A stretch of 64,000 nt of DNA from CAHJXG01 sp964235485 (lineage in GTDB: Bacteria > Pseudomonadota > Alphaproteobacteria > Acetobacterales > Acetobacteraceae). Below are positions 44,571 through 54,000 of this stretch, piece by piece (position 1 is the first letter of the stretch; each line of letters opens with the position of its first letter). The stretch is taken from contig CAXSAZ010000013.1 of NCBI GenBank assembly GCA_964235485.1, forward strand, positions 1-64,000. The letters run 5' to 3'. Made by a program: the position numbers and the translations under genes. The notes under the pieces were generated by a model, which was given only the letters and a program-made list of their open reading frames with translations, was not told where the DNA came from and made no database searches.

Positions 44571-45040
44571 AAGCCGAGCTGGTCCCTGAGCCGCCGCTGC
44601 TGGTCCTCAAGCCTGCGGATGTCCTGCTCGGTCGCGCCGCGTCCCCCCAACAGGGCACGCTGGCGCCCCAAGGCGTCAAGCTCGGCCTGCGCCGCGTCCA
44701 GGCGGCCCTGGTCCACGCCGCCTTGGGCACGGGTGGCGGCCAGGCGGGCGCGGAGCTGCGTGTTCTGCCCATCCACGGCGGCGAGCCGCCGCCGGGTCTG
44801 GTCGCGGGTGAGCAGCGCCTCCCTGGCCCGCGCGCCTTCCTCCTGCGCCTGGCCGAAGTTCTGCGCCGCGGCGGCGCGCTGCTGCGCGAGTTCGACTTGC
44901 TGGTACTGGCTGCGCGTGGCGTAGCTGCCGGAGGCCGCGCAGCCGATCCCGCTGAAGAACCCGGCCTGCGACGGGTCACAGGCTTGGGGGGTGCAGGCGG
45001 CCAGCCCGAGCAGGGCGCCGCCGGCCAGCAGCGCCCTCAC
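44567..45040 (-). CDS. coiled-coil lipoprotein
   Basis: A 157-residue lipoprotein (lipobox GLAAC) with three further Cys near the N-terminus and a coiled coil from about residue 45 to the end (QYQQVELAQQRAAAAQ ... EDQQRRLRDQLGF). GTG start overlaps the stop of the upstream lipoprotein gene (GTGA). I know no family. Tail-to-tail overlap with the TagR-like gene and shared envelope location suggest it belongs to the same system. Confidence 0.75.
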   Translation of the reverse strand: MRALLAGGALLGLAACTPQACDPSQAGFFSGIGCAASGSYATRSQYQQVELAQQRAAAAQNFGQAQEEGARAREALLTRDQTRRRLAAVDGQNTQLRARLAATRAQGGVDQGRLDAAQAELDALGRQRALLGGRGATEQDIRRLEDQQRRLRDQLGF

Positions 45041-45741
45041 GCTTCGCCTGCGAGCAAGCGGCTCAGCCGGGCCTGGCTTTGCTCGATCTGGTTGCGGGAC
45101 GCTTCCACGTCCGCCGCGGAGCGGTTCAACTCCGCGTTGTTCGCGCGGCTGGCAACCGCCGCGTTCTGCCGCATGGTCGCGGAGGCTTTCTGCGCCTCGG
45201 TGATTTGCTTGGCCATAGCGTCGCTATCGGCCTGGTACTTGGACAGGCTGGCCCGGTACTGCGCCTGCGTGATCTGCCCGGCCCGGAGCTGGCCGTTCAG
45301 CCTGCGCCCGTCCGCCGCGGCCTCGTCCGCGACCTGCCGGGACAGCAGGGCCGAGGAGCGGTAAGCCTCCGCATCGGCGCCGGCTTGCTGGATCGCGTCG
45401 TTGAACTGCGCCTCGCTGCTGGCCCGGTTCAGGTTGTTGCGCGCGACCGCATAGCCCGCGCCGGCGCCCAGCGCCCCGCCCGCGGCGGCGCCGATCAGCG
45501 CGGCCTCCCCACGGTTCCGCCCGCCCAGCGCCAGCCCGGCGACCGCGCCCAGCAGCGCGCCCGCGCCGGCGCCTTGCCCGACCGTCTGGTTGAAGCGCGC
45601 GTTGGATTGGCGGAGCTGGTTTTGCGCCGGGCTGAGGCTCGGGTCGTAGCCGCCGCTGGCGGCGCACCCGGCCAGCAGGATCGCCGCCGACACCGCGAAC
45701 GCGACCGGCCGCAGCCGAAGCGCAGACCACCAGGACACCAT
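45037..45741 (-). CDS. glycine-zipper lipoprotein, possible TagQ counterpart
   Basis: A 234-residue lipoprotein (signal ending ILLAGC). A glycine-zipper segment, GAGAGALLGAVAGLALGG then GAAAGGALGAGAGYAVA, sits at about 53-95 and is followed by a long helical region. Glycine-zipper lipoproteins insert in the outer membrane; TagQ of the type VI Tag pathway is also an outer-membrane lipoprotein, so this may be its counterpart, but I cannot align them. ATG 45741 chosen because it gives a proper signal peptide. Heads a two-gene unit. Confidence 0.72.
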   Translation of the reverse strand: MVSWWSALRLRPVAFAVSAAILLAGCAASGGYDPSLSPAQNQLRQSNARFNQTVGQGAGAGALLGAVAGLALGGRNRGEAALIGAAAGGALGAGAGYAVARNNLNRASSEAQFNDAIQQAGADAEAYRSSALLSRQVADEAAADGRRLNGQLRAGQITQAQYRASLSKYQADSDAMAKQITEAQKASATMRQNAAVASRANNAELNRSAADVEASRNQIEQSQARLSRLLAGEA

Positions 45742-45810
45742 GCAACGCTTCTCCAAACGCCGGGACGCCACCCTACCATGCGCGCCGCCGGAGCCGATAG
45801 TTGCGAAGTG

Positions 45811-45950
45811 TCATACGGACGGCTTGGTTGAATGACCGTCATTCGCCGATGGGTTTCACCCATCCTACGCGACTACGCGACCCGTGCCGTAGGATGGGTG
45901 CAACCCATCAGCAGCCGCACACGGGTCGATCAATGATGCCGCCTGTATCA
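45811..45950. repeat. dispersed palindromic repeat, copy 3
   Basis: Arms 45848-45869 and 45888-45909 (22 bp, one mismatch) flank an 18-base loop around GTAGGATGGGTGCAACCCAT. Left flank CATACGGACGGCTTGGTTGA and right flank AGCCGCACACGGGTCGATCA match copy 2. It sits between the glycine-zipper lipoprotein promoter and the outer membrane factor stop. The right edge TCA is an in-frame second stop nine bases past that gene's TAG. Confidence 0.9.
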
Positions 45951-45956
45951 GATACC

Positions 45957-47516
45957 CTACAGCTTCGGGGCCGGCCCGTCCGCCGGCAGGTCCGCTTCCC
46001 AGCCGCCGCCCAGCCGCGTGTACAACGCAACGAGGTTAGCCGAAACCGTCGCGGTGCTGTCGGACAACTGCTGCTCCGCCGCCAGCACCGTGCGCTGCGC
46101 CGTCAGCACTTGCAGGAAGTCGGTGACGCCCTGGCGATACTGGCTCTGCGCCAGGTTGAACGCGCGTCGGCTTTGCGCCACCTGCTCCGCCAGGCGAAGG
46201 CGCCGGCGCTGCTCGGCCGCGTAGGCGATCAGAGCATCGTCCACCTCCGTGAAGGCTTGCAGCACGGTCCGCTGGTAGTTGACCGCCGCTTCCTGCTGCT
46301 GCGCTTCCCGCAGTTGCAAGGTGCCGCGCAGGCGCCCGCCCTCGAAGATCGGCACCGTCAGGCTGGGTCCGAACGAGTAGGTGCCGGCGGAGAAGCCGAG
46401 GTTCTTGATCTGCGTCGCCTGCAGCGCGACGCTGCCGGACAGGGTGAGCCGCGGGTAGAAGTCCGCCTTGGCCGCGCCGATGTCGGCAGTGGCGGCATGG
46501 AGTTGCGCTTCCGCTTGGCGGATGTCCGGGCGGCGCCGGGCGAGTTCCGACGGCAGGCCGACCGGGACGCGCGGCGGCACGGGGGGCACCGGCTTGCGCG
46601 GGGACAGCTCGGCTTGCAGCGCCGCCGGGGCCATGCCGAGCAGCAGGCCGATGGCGTTGATCCCCTGGGCTTCCTGCTGCTCCAACTGCGGGACCGTGGC
46701 GGCGGTGGACTCAAGCTGCGCGCGGGCATTGGCCACGTCGAGGTCGGTGGCCAGCCCGCCGCGGGCGCGCTCCGTCGTGAGCCGCACGCTTTCCCCAGCC
46801 GCCGCCAGGTTGGCTCGCGTGATGCGCAGCGTCTCCTGGGTGCCGCGAAGCTGCATGTAGTCGCGCGCCACCTCCGCGACCGAGGACAGCAACTGCGCCC
46901 GCCGCGCTTCCGTCGAGGCTTCCAAGGTGGCGTCGGCGCTTTCCACGGCGCGGCGCACCCGGCCCCACAGGTCAAGCTCCCATGATGCGTCGAAGCCGCC
47001 CTGGAACAGGTCGAACGGGGGGATGGCCGTGCCGCCGGTGGGGAAGCCGCCCTGCTGGCCGCCAAGGCCGTTCGACTGCGCGCCGGGCGAGCTTGCGCCC
47101 GACCCGTTGGCGCTGCCGCCGGTGCTGCCGCCGCCGCTGCCGATCTCGCTGAACACGCCCTGCTTGCTGACGCGCTGGCGGGTGTAGGAAGCGTTGCCGT
47201 TGACCTGGGCGAACTGGTCGGCGGCGGTGACGCTGCGCTGCGCCCGGCTTTGCGCCAGCCGGAAGGCCGCGGCGCGCACGTCCAGGTTGCCCGCGGCGAC
47301 CCGGCGCACGAGGCCCGTCAGCACCGGGTCGCGGAATGCGGTCCACCATTCGGCATCCACCGGCTCGGCCACCGGCAGGCTGGCTTCCCCTCGCGCCGGG
47401 GTGGGACGCGCTCTGAGCCAGGACGCGGGGGACCACAGGTCTGGACGCTGAAAATCAGGGCCGACGGTGCAGCCGGCCAGCAGCAGCGCCGCGGCCGGCA
47501 GGAACTTAATGGCCAC
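45957..47516 (-). CDS. efflux outer membrane lipoprotein (NodT/OMF family)
   Basis: A 519-residue TolC-type channel protein. Lipobox LLLAGCTVGPDFQRP is classic for the NodT subfamily. The two homologous OEP halves are visible, each with an alpha-barrel helix region such as VAGNLDVRAAAFRLAQSRAQR and ADIGAAKADFYPRLTLSGSV. A Gly/Ser-rich insertion (about residues 128-152) lies in a loop. ATG 47516 overlaps the MFS gene stop by 11 bp. With the two upstream genes it completes a tripartite drug exporter. Confidence 0.92.
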   Translation of the reverse strand: MAIKFLPAAALLLAGCTVGPDFQRPDLWSPASWLRARPTPARGEASLPVAEPVDAEWWTAFRDPVLTGLVRRVAAGNLDVRAAAFRLAQSRAQRSVTAADQFAQVNGNASYTRQRVSKQGVFSEIGSGGGSTGGSANGSGASSPGAQSNGLGGQQGGFPTGGTAIPPFDLFQGGFDASWELDLWGRVRRAVESADATLEASTEARRAQLLSSVAEVARDYMQLRGTQETLRITRANLAAAGESVRLTTERARGGLATDLDVANARAQLESTAATVPQLEQQEAQGINAIGLLLGMAPAALQAELSPRKPVPPVPPRVPVGLPSELARRRPDIRQAEAQLHAATADIGAAKADFYPRLTLSGSVALQATQIKNLGFSAGTYSFGPSLTVPIFEGGRLRGTLQLREAQQQEAAVNYQRTVLQAFTEVDDALIAYAAEQRRRLRLAEQVAQSRRAFNLAQSQYRQGVTDFLQVLTAQRTVLAAEQQLSDSTATVSANLVALYTRLGGGWEADLPADGPAPKL

Positions 47517-49038
47517 CTGTGGGAGCGCCTTTCGGAAGGTTGGGAAGGAACAGCACGAGCGGCGCCGCCGCCAGCGCGCAGACCGCCAGGATCGTGAACA
47601 CGTCGAGGTAGCTGAGGATCGTCGCCTGGGTCTGCACGGCCTGGCTGATCGGCCCGAGCGGCACGCCGAAGCCGTAGCCGTTGTAGGGCGTGACGTGCTC
47701 GGCCAGGCGCGCGTGGTGGAACTGCCCGCGCCATTGCAGTTGCGTGGTGGCGATGGCCACGCCCCAACTGCCGCCCAGGTTGCGCATCAGGTTGATGATG
47801 GCGCTGGCGTCGCTGTTCTTGTCGGACGGCACCCCGGTGAATTGCACGGCGGACAGCGGGATGAAGATGAACGGCAGCCAGAACACCTGCAGCATCCGGG
47901 AGATCGAGATGTTCCAGAACGACACGTCGAGGTTGAGGCCGGCCGCGTAGTTGAGCGCCCCCGCCGTGCCCAGCAGCGCCGAAAAGATCAGCCATCTCGG
48001 CTGGATCAGCCGCCCGGTGACGACGCCCGCGAGCGGCATGATGAACAAGGTCAGGATGCCGCCCATCCCGAGCGTCAGCCCCGCCGTCGTGGCGTCGTAG
48101 CCCAGCAGTTCCTGGGTCATCTGCGGCAGGAGCTGCGTCGTGGACACCATGATGAAGCCGAACAGGAACATGACGACGTTGCTGATCGCAAACGCCGGAG
48201 CCTTGAGCAGCCGCAAGTTGATCACCGGCTGCGGGTGCACCAGCTCCCAGATTACCAGGCCGATCAGGCTGGCCGCCGAGACGAGGCTGAGCGTCAGGAT
48301 GAAGGGGGAGCTGAACCCGTCCTCCCGCTCGAACCGGTCCAGCACGACCTGCAAGGCGCCGAAGCCGAGCGCCACCAGGGCGAAGCCGAGGTAGTCGATC
48401 TTCAGGCCGCGGGCCAGCAGCTTGCGGCGGTCCGCCTGCAGGATCGGGGAGTCGTAAACGAACAGCCAGGTGAGCGCCAGCGACAGCACGCCGACCGGCA
48501 GGTTGATCAGGAACACCCAATGCCAGCCGTGGGCGTCGGTCAGCCAGCCGCCGAGCACCGGGCCGACCGCCGGCGCGGTGACAACGGTGAAGCCATACAG
48601 CGAGAAGGCCAGCGCCCGCTGCTTCGGGGTGAAGCTATCGGCGAAGATGGACTGCTCGGTGGGCGCGAGGCCCCCGCCGCCTAAGCCCTGCAGCACCCGG
48701 AACAGCAGCATCATCCACAGGCTGGTCGCAAACGCGCAGGCCACCGACGCCACGGTGAACAGCGCGACGCAGCCCATGTAGAAGCGCTTGCGCCCAAGCA
48801 CGTTGGACAGCCAGCCGCTGATCGGCAGGATGATCGCGTTGCTGACGAGGTAGCTGGTGATGATGTAGGTGCTCTCGTCCTGCCCGGCGGCCAAGCTCCC
48901 CGCGATGTTTTTCAAGGCAACGTTGGCGATGGTGGTGTCCAGCACCTCCATGAACGTCGCGATGGACACGATCACCGCCAGCAGCCAGGGCGAGTTCGGC
49001 CCCGCCGCGGACCGCGGCAGCGCGGGGTTGCCGGCCAT
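47506..49038 (-). CDS. DHA2-family MFS multidrug transporter, EmrB-like
   Basis: A 510-residue transporter with fourteen predicted helices. Motif A-like WLSNVLGRKRFYMGC, the DHA2 segment LDTTIANVALKNIAGS near the start, and motif C-like VVTAPAVGPVLGGWLTDAHG are visible. Uses the proton gradient to expel hydrophobic drugs with its EmrA-like partner and the outer membrane factor. Start ATG 49038 overlaps the HlyD gene stop (TGATG). Confidence 0.93.
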   Translation of the reverse strand: MAGNPALPRSAAGPNSPWLLAVIVSIATFMEVLDTTIANVALKNIAGSLAAGQDESTYIITSYLVSNAIILPISGWLSNVLGRKRFYMGCVALFTVASVACAFATSLWMMLLFRVLQGLGGGGLAPTEQSIFADSFTPKQRALAFSLYGFTVVTAPAVGPVLGGWLTDAHGWHWVFLINLPVGVLSLALTWLFVYDSPILQADRRKLLARGLKIDYLGFALVALGFGALQVVLDRFEREDGFSSPFILTLSLVSAASLIGLVIWELVHPQPVINLRLLKAPAFAISNVVMFLFGFIMVSTTQLLPQMTQELLGYDATTAGLTLGMGGILTLFIMPLAGVVTGRLIQPRWLIFSALLGTAGALNYAAGLNLDVSFWNISISRMLQVFWLPFIFIPLSAVQFTGVPSDKNSDASAIINLMRNLGGSWGVAIATTQLQWRGQFHHARLAEHVTPYNGYGFGVPLGPISQAVQTQATILSYLDVFTILAVCALAAAPLVLFLPNLPKGAPTGGH

Positions 49039-50291
49039 CAGCGCACCGTGACGCGCGGCGTGACCGACATGCCCGGCGCCATGCGGCAGCGGGACAAGTC
49101 CTGCTTCCCGTCAAAGGTGATCCGCACCGGCACGCGCTGCACCACCTTCACGTAGTTGCCCGTCGCGTTCTCGGCGGGCAAGCTGCTGAACACGGAGCCG
49201 GAGCCGGCCTGGAAGCTGTCCACCCGGGCGCTGATGTCGAGGTCCGGGCAGGCGTCCACCCGCACGCGCACGGGCTGGCCGGGGTGCATCAGCGCCAACT
49301 GCGTTTCCTTGAAGTTCGCCGTCACCCACAGCGTGTTGGGCACCACCGCCAGCAGGGACTGCCCGGGGTTCACGTAGTTGCCAAGGTCCACCGTGCGCCT
49401 GGTCGCCTGGCCGTCCGTCGGTGCTGCGACGTGGGTGTAGGACAGTTGCAGCCGGGCGTTCTCGACCGCCACGTCGGCCTGCTTCACGCTGGCGTCGGCG
49501 GCGGCCACGGCGGCGCGCTGCGCGTCCACCTGCGCCTTTGCTGCGGCCACGGCCTGGCGGTTGGCGTCCAGCCTCGCCTGGGCGGATCGTACGGTGGAGG
49601 CCGAAGTGTCGAGCTGCTGCTTGGTGACCGCCTTGGGGTCGATGGCGCGGTAGCGCGTGAGGTCCGTCTGCGCCTGCTGCAGGTCGGCCTCCGTCACCCG
49701 GACGTTCGCCGCCGCCTGGTCCGCGTTCGCCTGCTGCAGGCCGACCTGCGCCCGCGCCTGGTCTGCCTGCGCCGCCGCTTCCGCGCGCTGGGCCACGGCC
49801 TGGTCGAGCCTCACCTGGTAATCCCGGGGATCAAGCTCCACCAGCACCTGGCCGGCCTTCACCTGCTGGTTGTCCGCAAACGCGATGCGGGTCACGCGGC
49901 CCGGCACCTGCGCCGCGATCTGCGAGATGTAGCCGTCGATGAAGGCGTCGTCCGTGCTTTCAAAGTGCCGGGCTTGCAGCCAATACAGCACGCCGGCGAC
50001 GGTCAGCGCCGCCAAGACCAGCAGGCCCACGGCCCAGTACAGCAGCTTCTTCCGGCGCGGCATCGGCGCCTTCTCGGGCGCATGGTCCCCATCGCCCGCC
50101 GCGGCCTCGCCGTCCTCCGCGTGCCCGCCGTTGTTCCGCCTACGGGCGTTTCGTTCATCGGCGTCCCCGTCCGGCTCCGCCCGGAGGGCGGGGCGCGCCG
50201 ATGGCCCGGGCGGGCCGTCGAGCTGCGCGGAATAGCCCCACTCGCCGTTGTGCCGGCCTGCGGGCGGGTCCGGCCTCAGTTCAGCGTCCAC
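49038..50291 (-). CDS. HlyD/EmrA-family membrane fusion protein
   Basis: A 417-residue adaptor. An unusually long, charged cytosolic N-terminus (about 85 residues) precedes the transmembrane helix LLYWAVGLLVLAALTVAGVL; then TDDAFIDGYISQIAAQVPGRV, a lipoyl/biotinyl domain, a long Ala/Gln-rich coiled-coil hairpin and THVAAPTDGQATRR. First gene of the emr-type operon. I choose GTG 50291 because GGAGGG lies seven bases upstream; the ORF also opens at TTG 50306. Divergent from a lipoprotein gene across 200 bp; no local regulator gene is present. Confidence 0.9.
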   Translation of the reverse strand: MDAELRPDPPAGRHNGEWGYSAQLDGPPGPSARPALRAEPDGDADERNARRRNNGGHAEDGEAAAGDGDHAPEKAPMPRRKKLLYWAVGLLVLAALTVAGVLYWLQARHFESTDDAFIDGYISQIAAQVPGRVTRIAFADNQQVKAGQVLVELDPRDYQVRLDQAVAQRAEAAAQADQARAQVGLQQANADQAAANVRVTEADLQQAQTDLTRYRAIDPKAVTKQQLDTSASTVRSAQARLDANRQAVAAAKAQVDAQRAAVAAADASVKQADVAVENARLQLSYTHVAAPTDGQATRRTVDLGNYVNPGQSLLAVVPNTLWVTANFKETQLALMHPGQPVRVRVDACPDLDISARVDSFQAGSGSVFSSLPAENATGNYVKVVQRVPVRITFDGKQDLSRCRMAPGMSVTPRVTVR

Positions 50292-50491
50292 GATGCAGCC
50301 CTCCAAGTTGCGCCCCGGGGGGCACGGGAGTTGAGTTCTCGGTGCAAAACCGCGTCATAAGTCACCGTTCTGAGTTGAAAGCGGCCATGAACCCAGCGCC
50401 GGTTCAGGCCGGGGAAAACCGCGGGCCTCGGCTTGGCGTCCCGGACCGGGTGTGGCAGTCAGGCGCACTCATTGCGACGAGGAGCCGAGTC

Positions 50492-51013
50492 TTGCACACC
50501 AAGCTGATCGCAGCCGCGGCCGTGGCCCTCGCATTGGCGGGCTGCGCCAAGACGCCCCCGCCCGCGGCGGTCGTGGACCTGCAGAACGAGGGCATCGCCA
50601 AGACTTGCACCCCGTCCGCGGTTGACCTGGCCGCGCCGACGCCGGCGACGATCGCGCTGACCAATGACGGCTGGTGCGGCGTGGTCACGGCGGAGAAGGA
50701 CGGGCAGCCGTTCAAGTACGGCCTCGTGAAAACGCGGCCGGAGCATGGGCGGGTGTATATCCGGCCGGTGAACGGGCAAACCCGCGTGGAGTACACCGCG
50801 AACCCCCGCTACACCGGGTCCGACCGATTCGTTGTGGCCCTGGTGCCGAACACGCCCAACGCGCCGGACTCCTCCTTGCGGGTGGATGTGGCCGTGACGC
50901 CGGGCGAGGGCCAGGCGGCAGCACCGGTCCCGGCGCCCGTAGCTGCACCCGCACCCACGAAGAAGGCAGCGCCAGCCCGCGCGCCAGCCCGGCGGCATAC
51001 GAATCACCGATAG
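50492..51013 (+). CDS. lipoprotein with Ig-like/cadherin-type repeat domain
   Basis: A 173-residue lipoprotein (signal ending LALAGC). After about 35 residues comes a beta-sandwich domain: CGVVTAEKDGQPFKYGLV, KTRPEHGRVYIRPV and RVEYTANPRYTGSDRFVVAL, the last resembling the tandem cadherin/VCBS-like pattern P-x-x-x-x-G-x-D-x-F. A Pro/Ala/Lys tail ends the protein. Start is TTG 50492 with GAGGAG eleven bases upstream. Ends 3 bp from the convergent RND gene. Function unknown. Confidence 0.72.
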   Translation: MHTKLIAAAAVALALAGCAKTPPPAAVVDLQNEGIAKTCTPSAVDLAAPTPATIALTNDGWCGVVTAEKDGQPFKYGLVKTRPEHGRVYIRPVNGQTRVEYTANPRYTGSDRFVVALVPNTPNAPDSSLRVDVAVTPGEGQAAAPVPAPVAAPAPTKKAAPARAPARRHTNHR

Positions 51014-51016
51014 CGG

Positions 51017-54000
51017 CTACTCCGGCAACGGTCGGCTGGCCGCCAGCGCGGCAGGCTTGCGCCGGGGCGGCAGGCCGGGGCGCCGCGCTGGCGGCATCGC
51101 GGCGTCGCGCGGCGTCAGCAGCCGCCCGAACAGCCGCGCGGCCAAGCCCGACAGGTCGTCCATCACCGTGTAGAACGACGGCACGAACACCAGGGACAGC
51201 AGCGTCGAGACGATCAGCCCGCCGATCACCCCGATGGCCATGGGTGCCCGGAACTCGCCCCCGTCTCCCACGCCCAGCGCGCTCGGCACCATGCCGGCGA
51301 CCATGGCGATGGTGGTCATCACGATGGGCCGCGCCCGCTTGCGCCCGGCGTCGATGATCGCCTCGGCGCGCCCCATGCCTTCCGCCCGCCGCTCGATGGC
51401 GAAATCGACCAGCATGATGGCGTTCTTGGTCACGATGCCCATCAGCATCAGCACGCCGATCACCACCGGCATGGAGATCGGCTCCCCGGTCAGCAGCAGC
51501 GCCAGGATCACGCCGCCCAGGCTGAGCGGCAGCGACAGCAGGATGGTGACGGGCTGGAACACGCTGCGGAACAGCAGCACCAGCACGCCCAGCACCATCA
51601 CCAGTCCGGCGCCCATCGCCAGGCCGAAGCCCGTGAACACCTCCGCCATGATCTCGGCGTCGCCGCCGTTCTGGATACGCACGCCGGGCGGCAAGTTCTT
51701 TGCCTGCGGCAGCGCGTAAACCTGCTTCAACGCTTCGCCCAAAGCCAAGCCGCGGGCGAGGTCGGCGCCCAGCACGACCCGGCGCACCCGGTCGTAACGC
51801 TCGACGCTGGCCGGCCCTTGCCCCAACTCCACGTCGGCCACCGCCAGCAGCGGCACCGGCAGGCCCGTGGCGCCGGTGACGGTCAGGGCCTCCATGGCAT
51901 GGAGGTCGCCGCGCAGCGCCGTGTCCACCTGGACGCGGATCGGGATCAGCCGGTCGCCCGCGCGGAACTTCGCGAGGTTCGCGGGCACGTCGCCGATGGT
52001 GGCGATGCGCACGGCGTCGCTGATCGCCTCCGTGGACACGCCGAAGCGCGCGGCCTCGTCCACCCGGGGCACCACGCGGATTTCCGGACGGTCCGCGCCG
52101 GCAGAGGGCGCGACGTTGCCGAAGCCGGGCAAGCGGCGCATCCCGCTTTCCAGCCCCGCCACGGCGCGGTCCAGCGCGTCCGGGTCGTCGCCCAGCACCG
52201 TGACCGACAGCTCGCGCTCCCCCCGGTCGTTCACGTACCAGCCGCGCACGTCGGGCAGGGTCGCGAGGCGCTGGGTCAGCTCCGACTCGATCTGCTTCTG
52301 GGTGCGGGCGCGGGTTTCCTTGAGCTGCAGGTTCACGATCATCTTGGCCCGGCGGATTTCCTTGCCCGCGCCCGTGGGCGTCGTGCCGCCCACGACGAAC
52401 ACCGTCGTCACCTCCGGCACTTGCCGGAACTCGGCGGCGATGCGGTCCGTCGTCGCCCGGGTGTCCGCAAGCGTGGACCCCGGCGGCAACTCGATGGACA
52501 GCACCACGCGGCTCTGGTCCTCCGGCGGGATGAAGCCGGTGGGCAGCAGGGTCGTGGACCAGATCGACAGTCCGAAGGCCAGGAGGCCGGCCAGCAGGGT
52601 CAGGCTGCGCCAACGCAGCGTCGCCGCTAGGAAGCGCGTGTAGGCGCGCATGATGGGGCCGTCCTGCTCGGCATGGGCGGCCACCGGGCGCATCAGGTAG
52701 GCGGCCATCAGCGGCGTGATCAGCCGGGCCACCAGCAGGGATGTCAGCACCGCCGCCGAGACCGTCAGGCCGAACTGCTTGAAGAACTGCCCGGCGATGC
52801 CGCCCATGAAGCTGACGGGGGAGAACACGGCGACGATGGTCAAGGTGATGGCGATCACCGCGAGGCCGATCTCGTCCGCCGCCTCCACCGCCGCCTCGAA
52901 CGGGCGCTTGCCCATCCGCATGTGGCGGACGATGTTCTCGATCTCCACAATGGCGTCATCGACCAGGATGCCGGTGACAAGGGTGATCGCGAGCAGGCTG
53001 ACGAAGTTCAGCGTGAAGCCCATCGCCAGCATGGCGGCAAAGGCCGGGATGATGGACAGCGGCAGGGCCACCGCGACCAGCACGGTGGCGCGCCAGTTGC
53101 GCAGGAACACCAGCACCACGACCGTCGCCAGCGCCGCGCCTTCCATCAGCCCGTGCATGGCCGAAAGGTAGCTGCCCCGGGCGGTGCGCACGCCGTCGTC
53201 GATCAGCGTGTAGCTCACCTCCGGGTGGGCGGCCGAGAGCTTGGCCAGGCGCGCGGCGACGGCGTTGCCGACATCGACCTCGCTGGCGCCCTTGGCCCGG
53301 TAGATGCCGAACGACACCACGGGCGTTTCGCCGTTCAGCCGGGCGAAGTCGCGCGGCTCCTCGTAGGCGTCCTCCACCTGCGCCACGTCGGACAAGCGAA
53401 GCTCCCGCCCGCCCGGCAGCACCAGGCGGGTATCCCGCAACTGCTGCAGGCTGCGCGCGCTTGCCAGCGTGCGGATCGCCTGCTCCTGCGCGCCCACCTC
53501 GCCGCGTCCGCCGGACAGGTCGGCGCTGGTGGCGCGGAGCTGGCGGTTCACGTCGCCCGCGGTGATGCCCAGCGCCGCCAGGCGGTCGGCGTCGAGGCTC
53601 ACGCGGATTTCCCGGGTCACGCCGCCGACCCGCTCCACCCGGCCCACGCCCTGCGCGCCTTGCAGGTCGCGCAGCACGGTGTCGTCCACGAACCAGGACA
53701 GCGCCTCCAGCGTCATGCCGGGGGCGGAGGCGGCGTAGGTTTGGATGCTCTGGCCCGCGATGTCCACGCGCTCGATGATCGGCTCGTCAATGCCGCGCGG
53801 CAGGTCGGCGCGGATCTTGGCAACCGCGTCGCGCACGTCGTTCAACGCGCGGTCGCTGCTGACCTCCAGCCGGAACTCGATGGCGGTGAGGCTGGTGCCG
53901 TCGGTCACGGTGGACAGCAGGTGCTTCACGCCGGACACGGCGGCAACGGCGTCCTCGATCTTCTTCGTGACCTGCGCTTCCAACTCGCCGGGCGCGGCGC

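Noticed and set aside
28656..45741. Type VI secretion locus
   Set aside because: None of the core genes (sheath, baseplate, Hcp, VgrG, ClpV, TssJLM) is present; only Tag-like accessory components.
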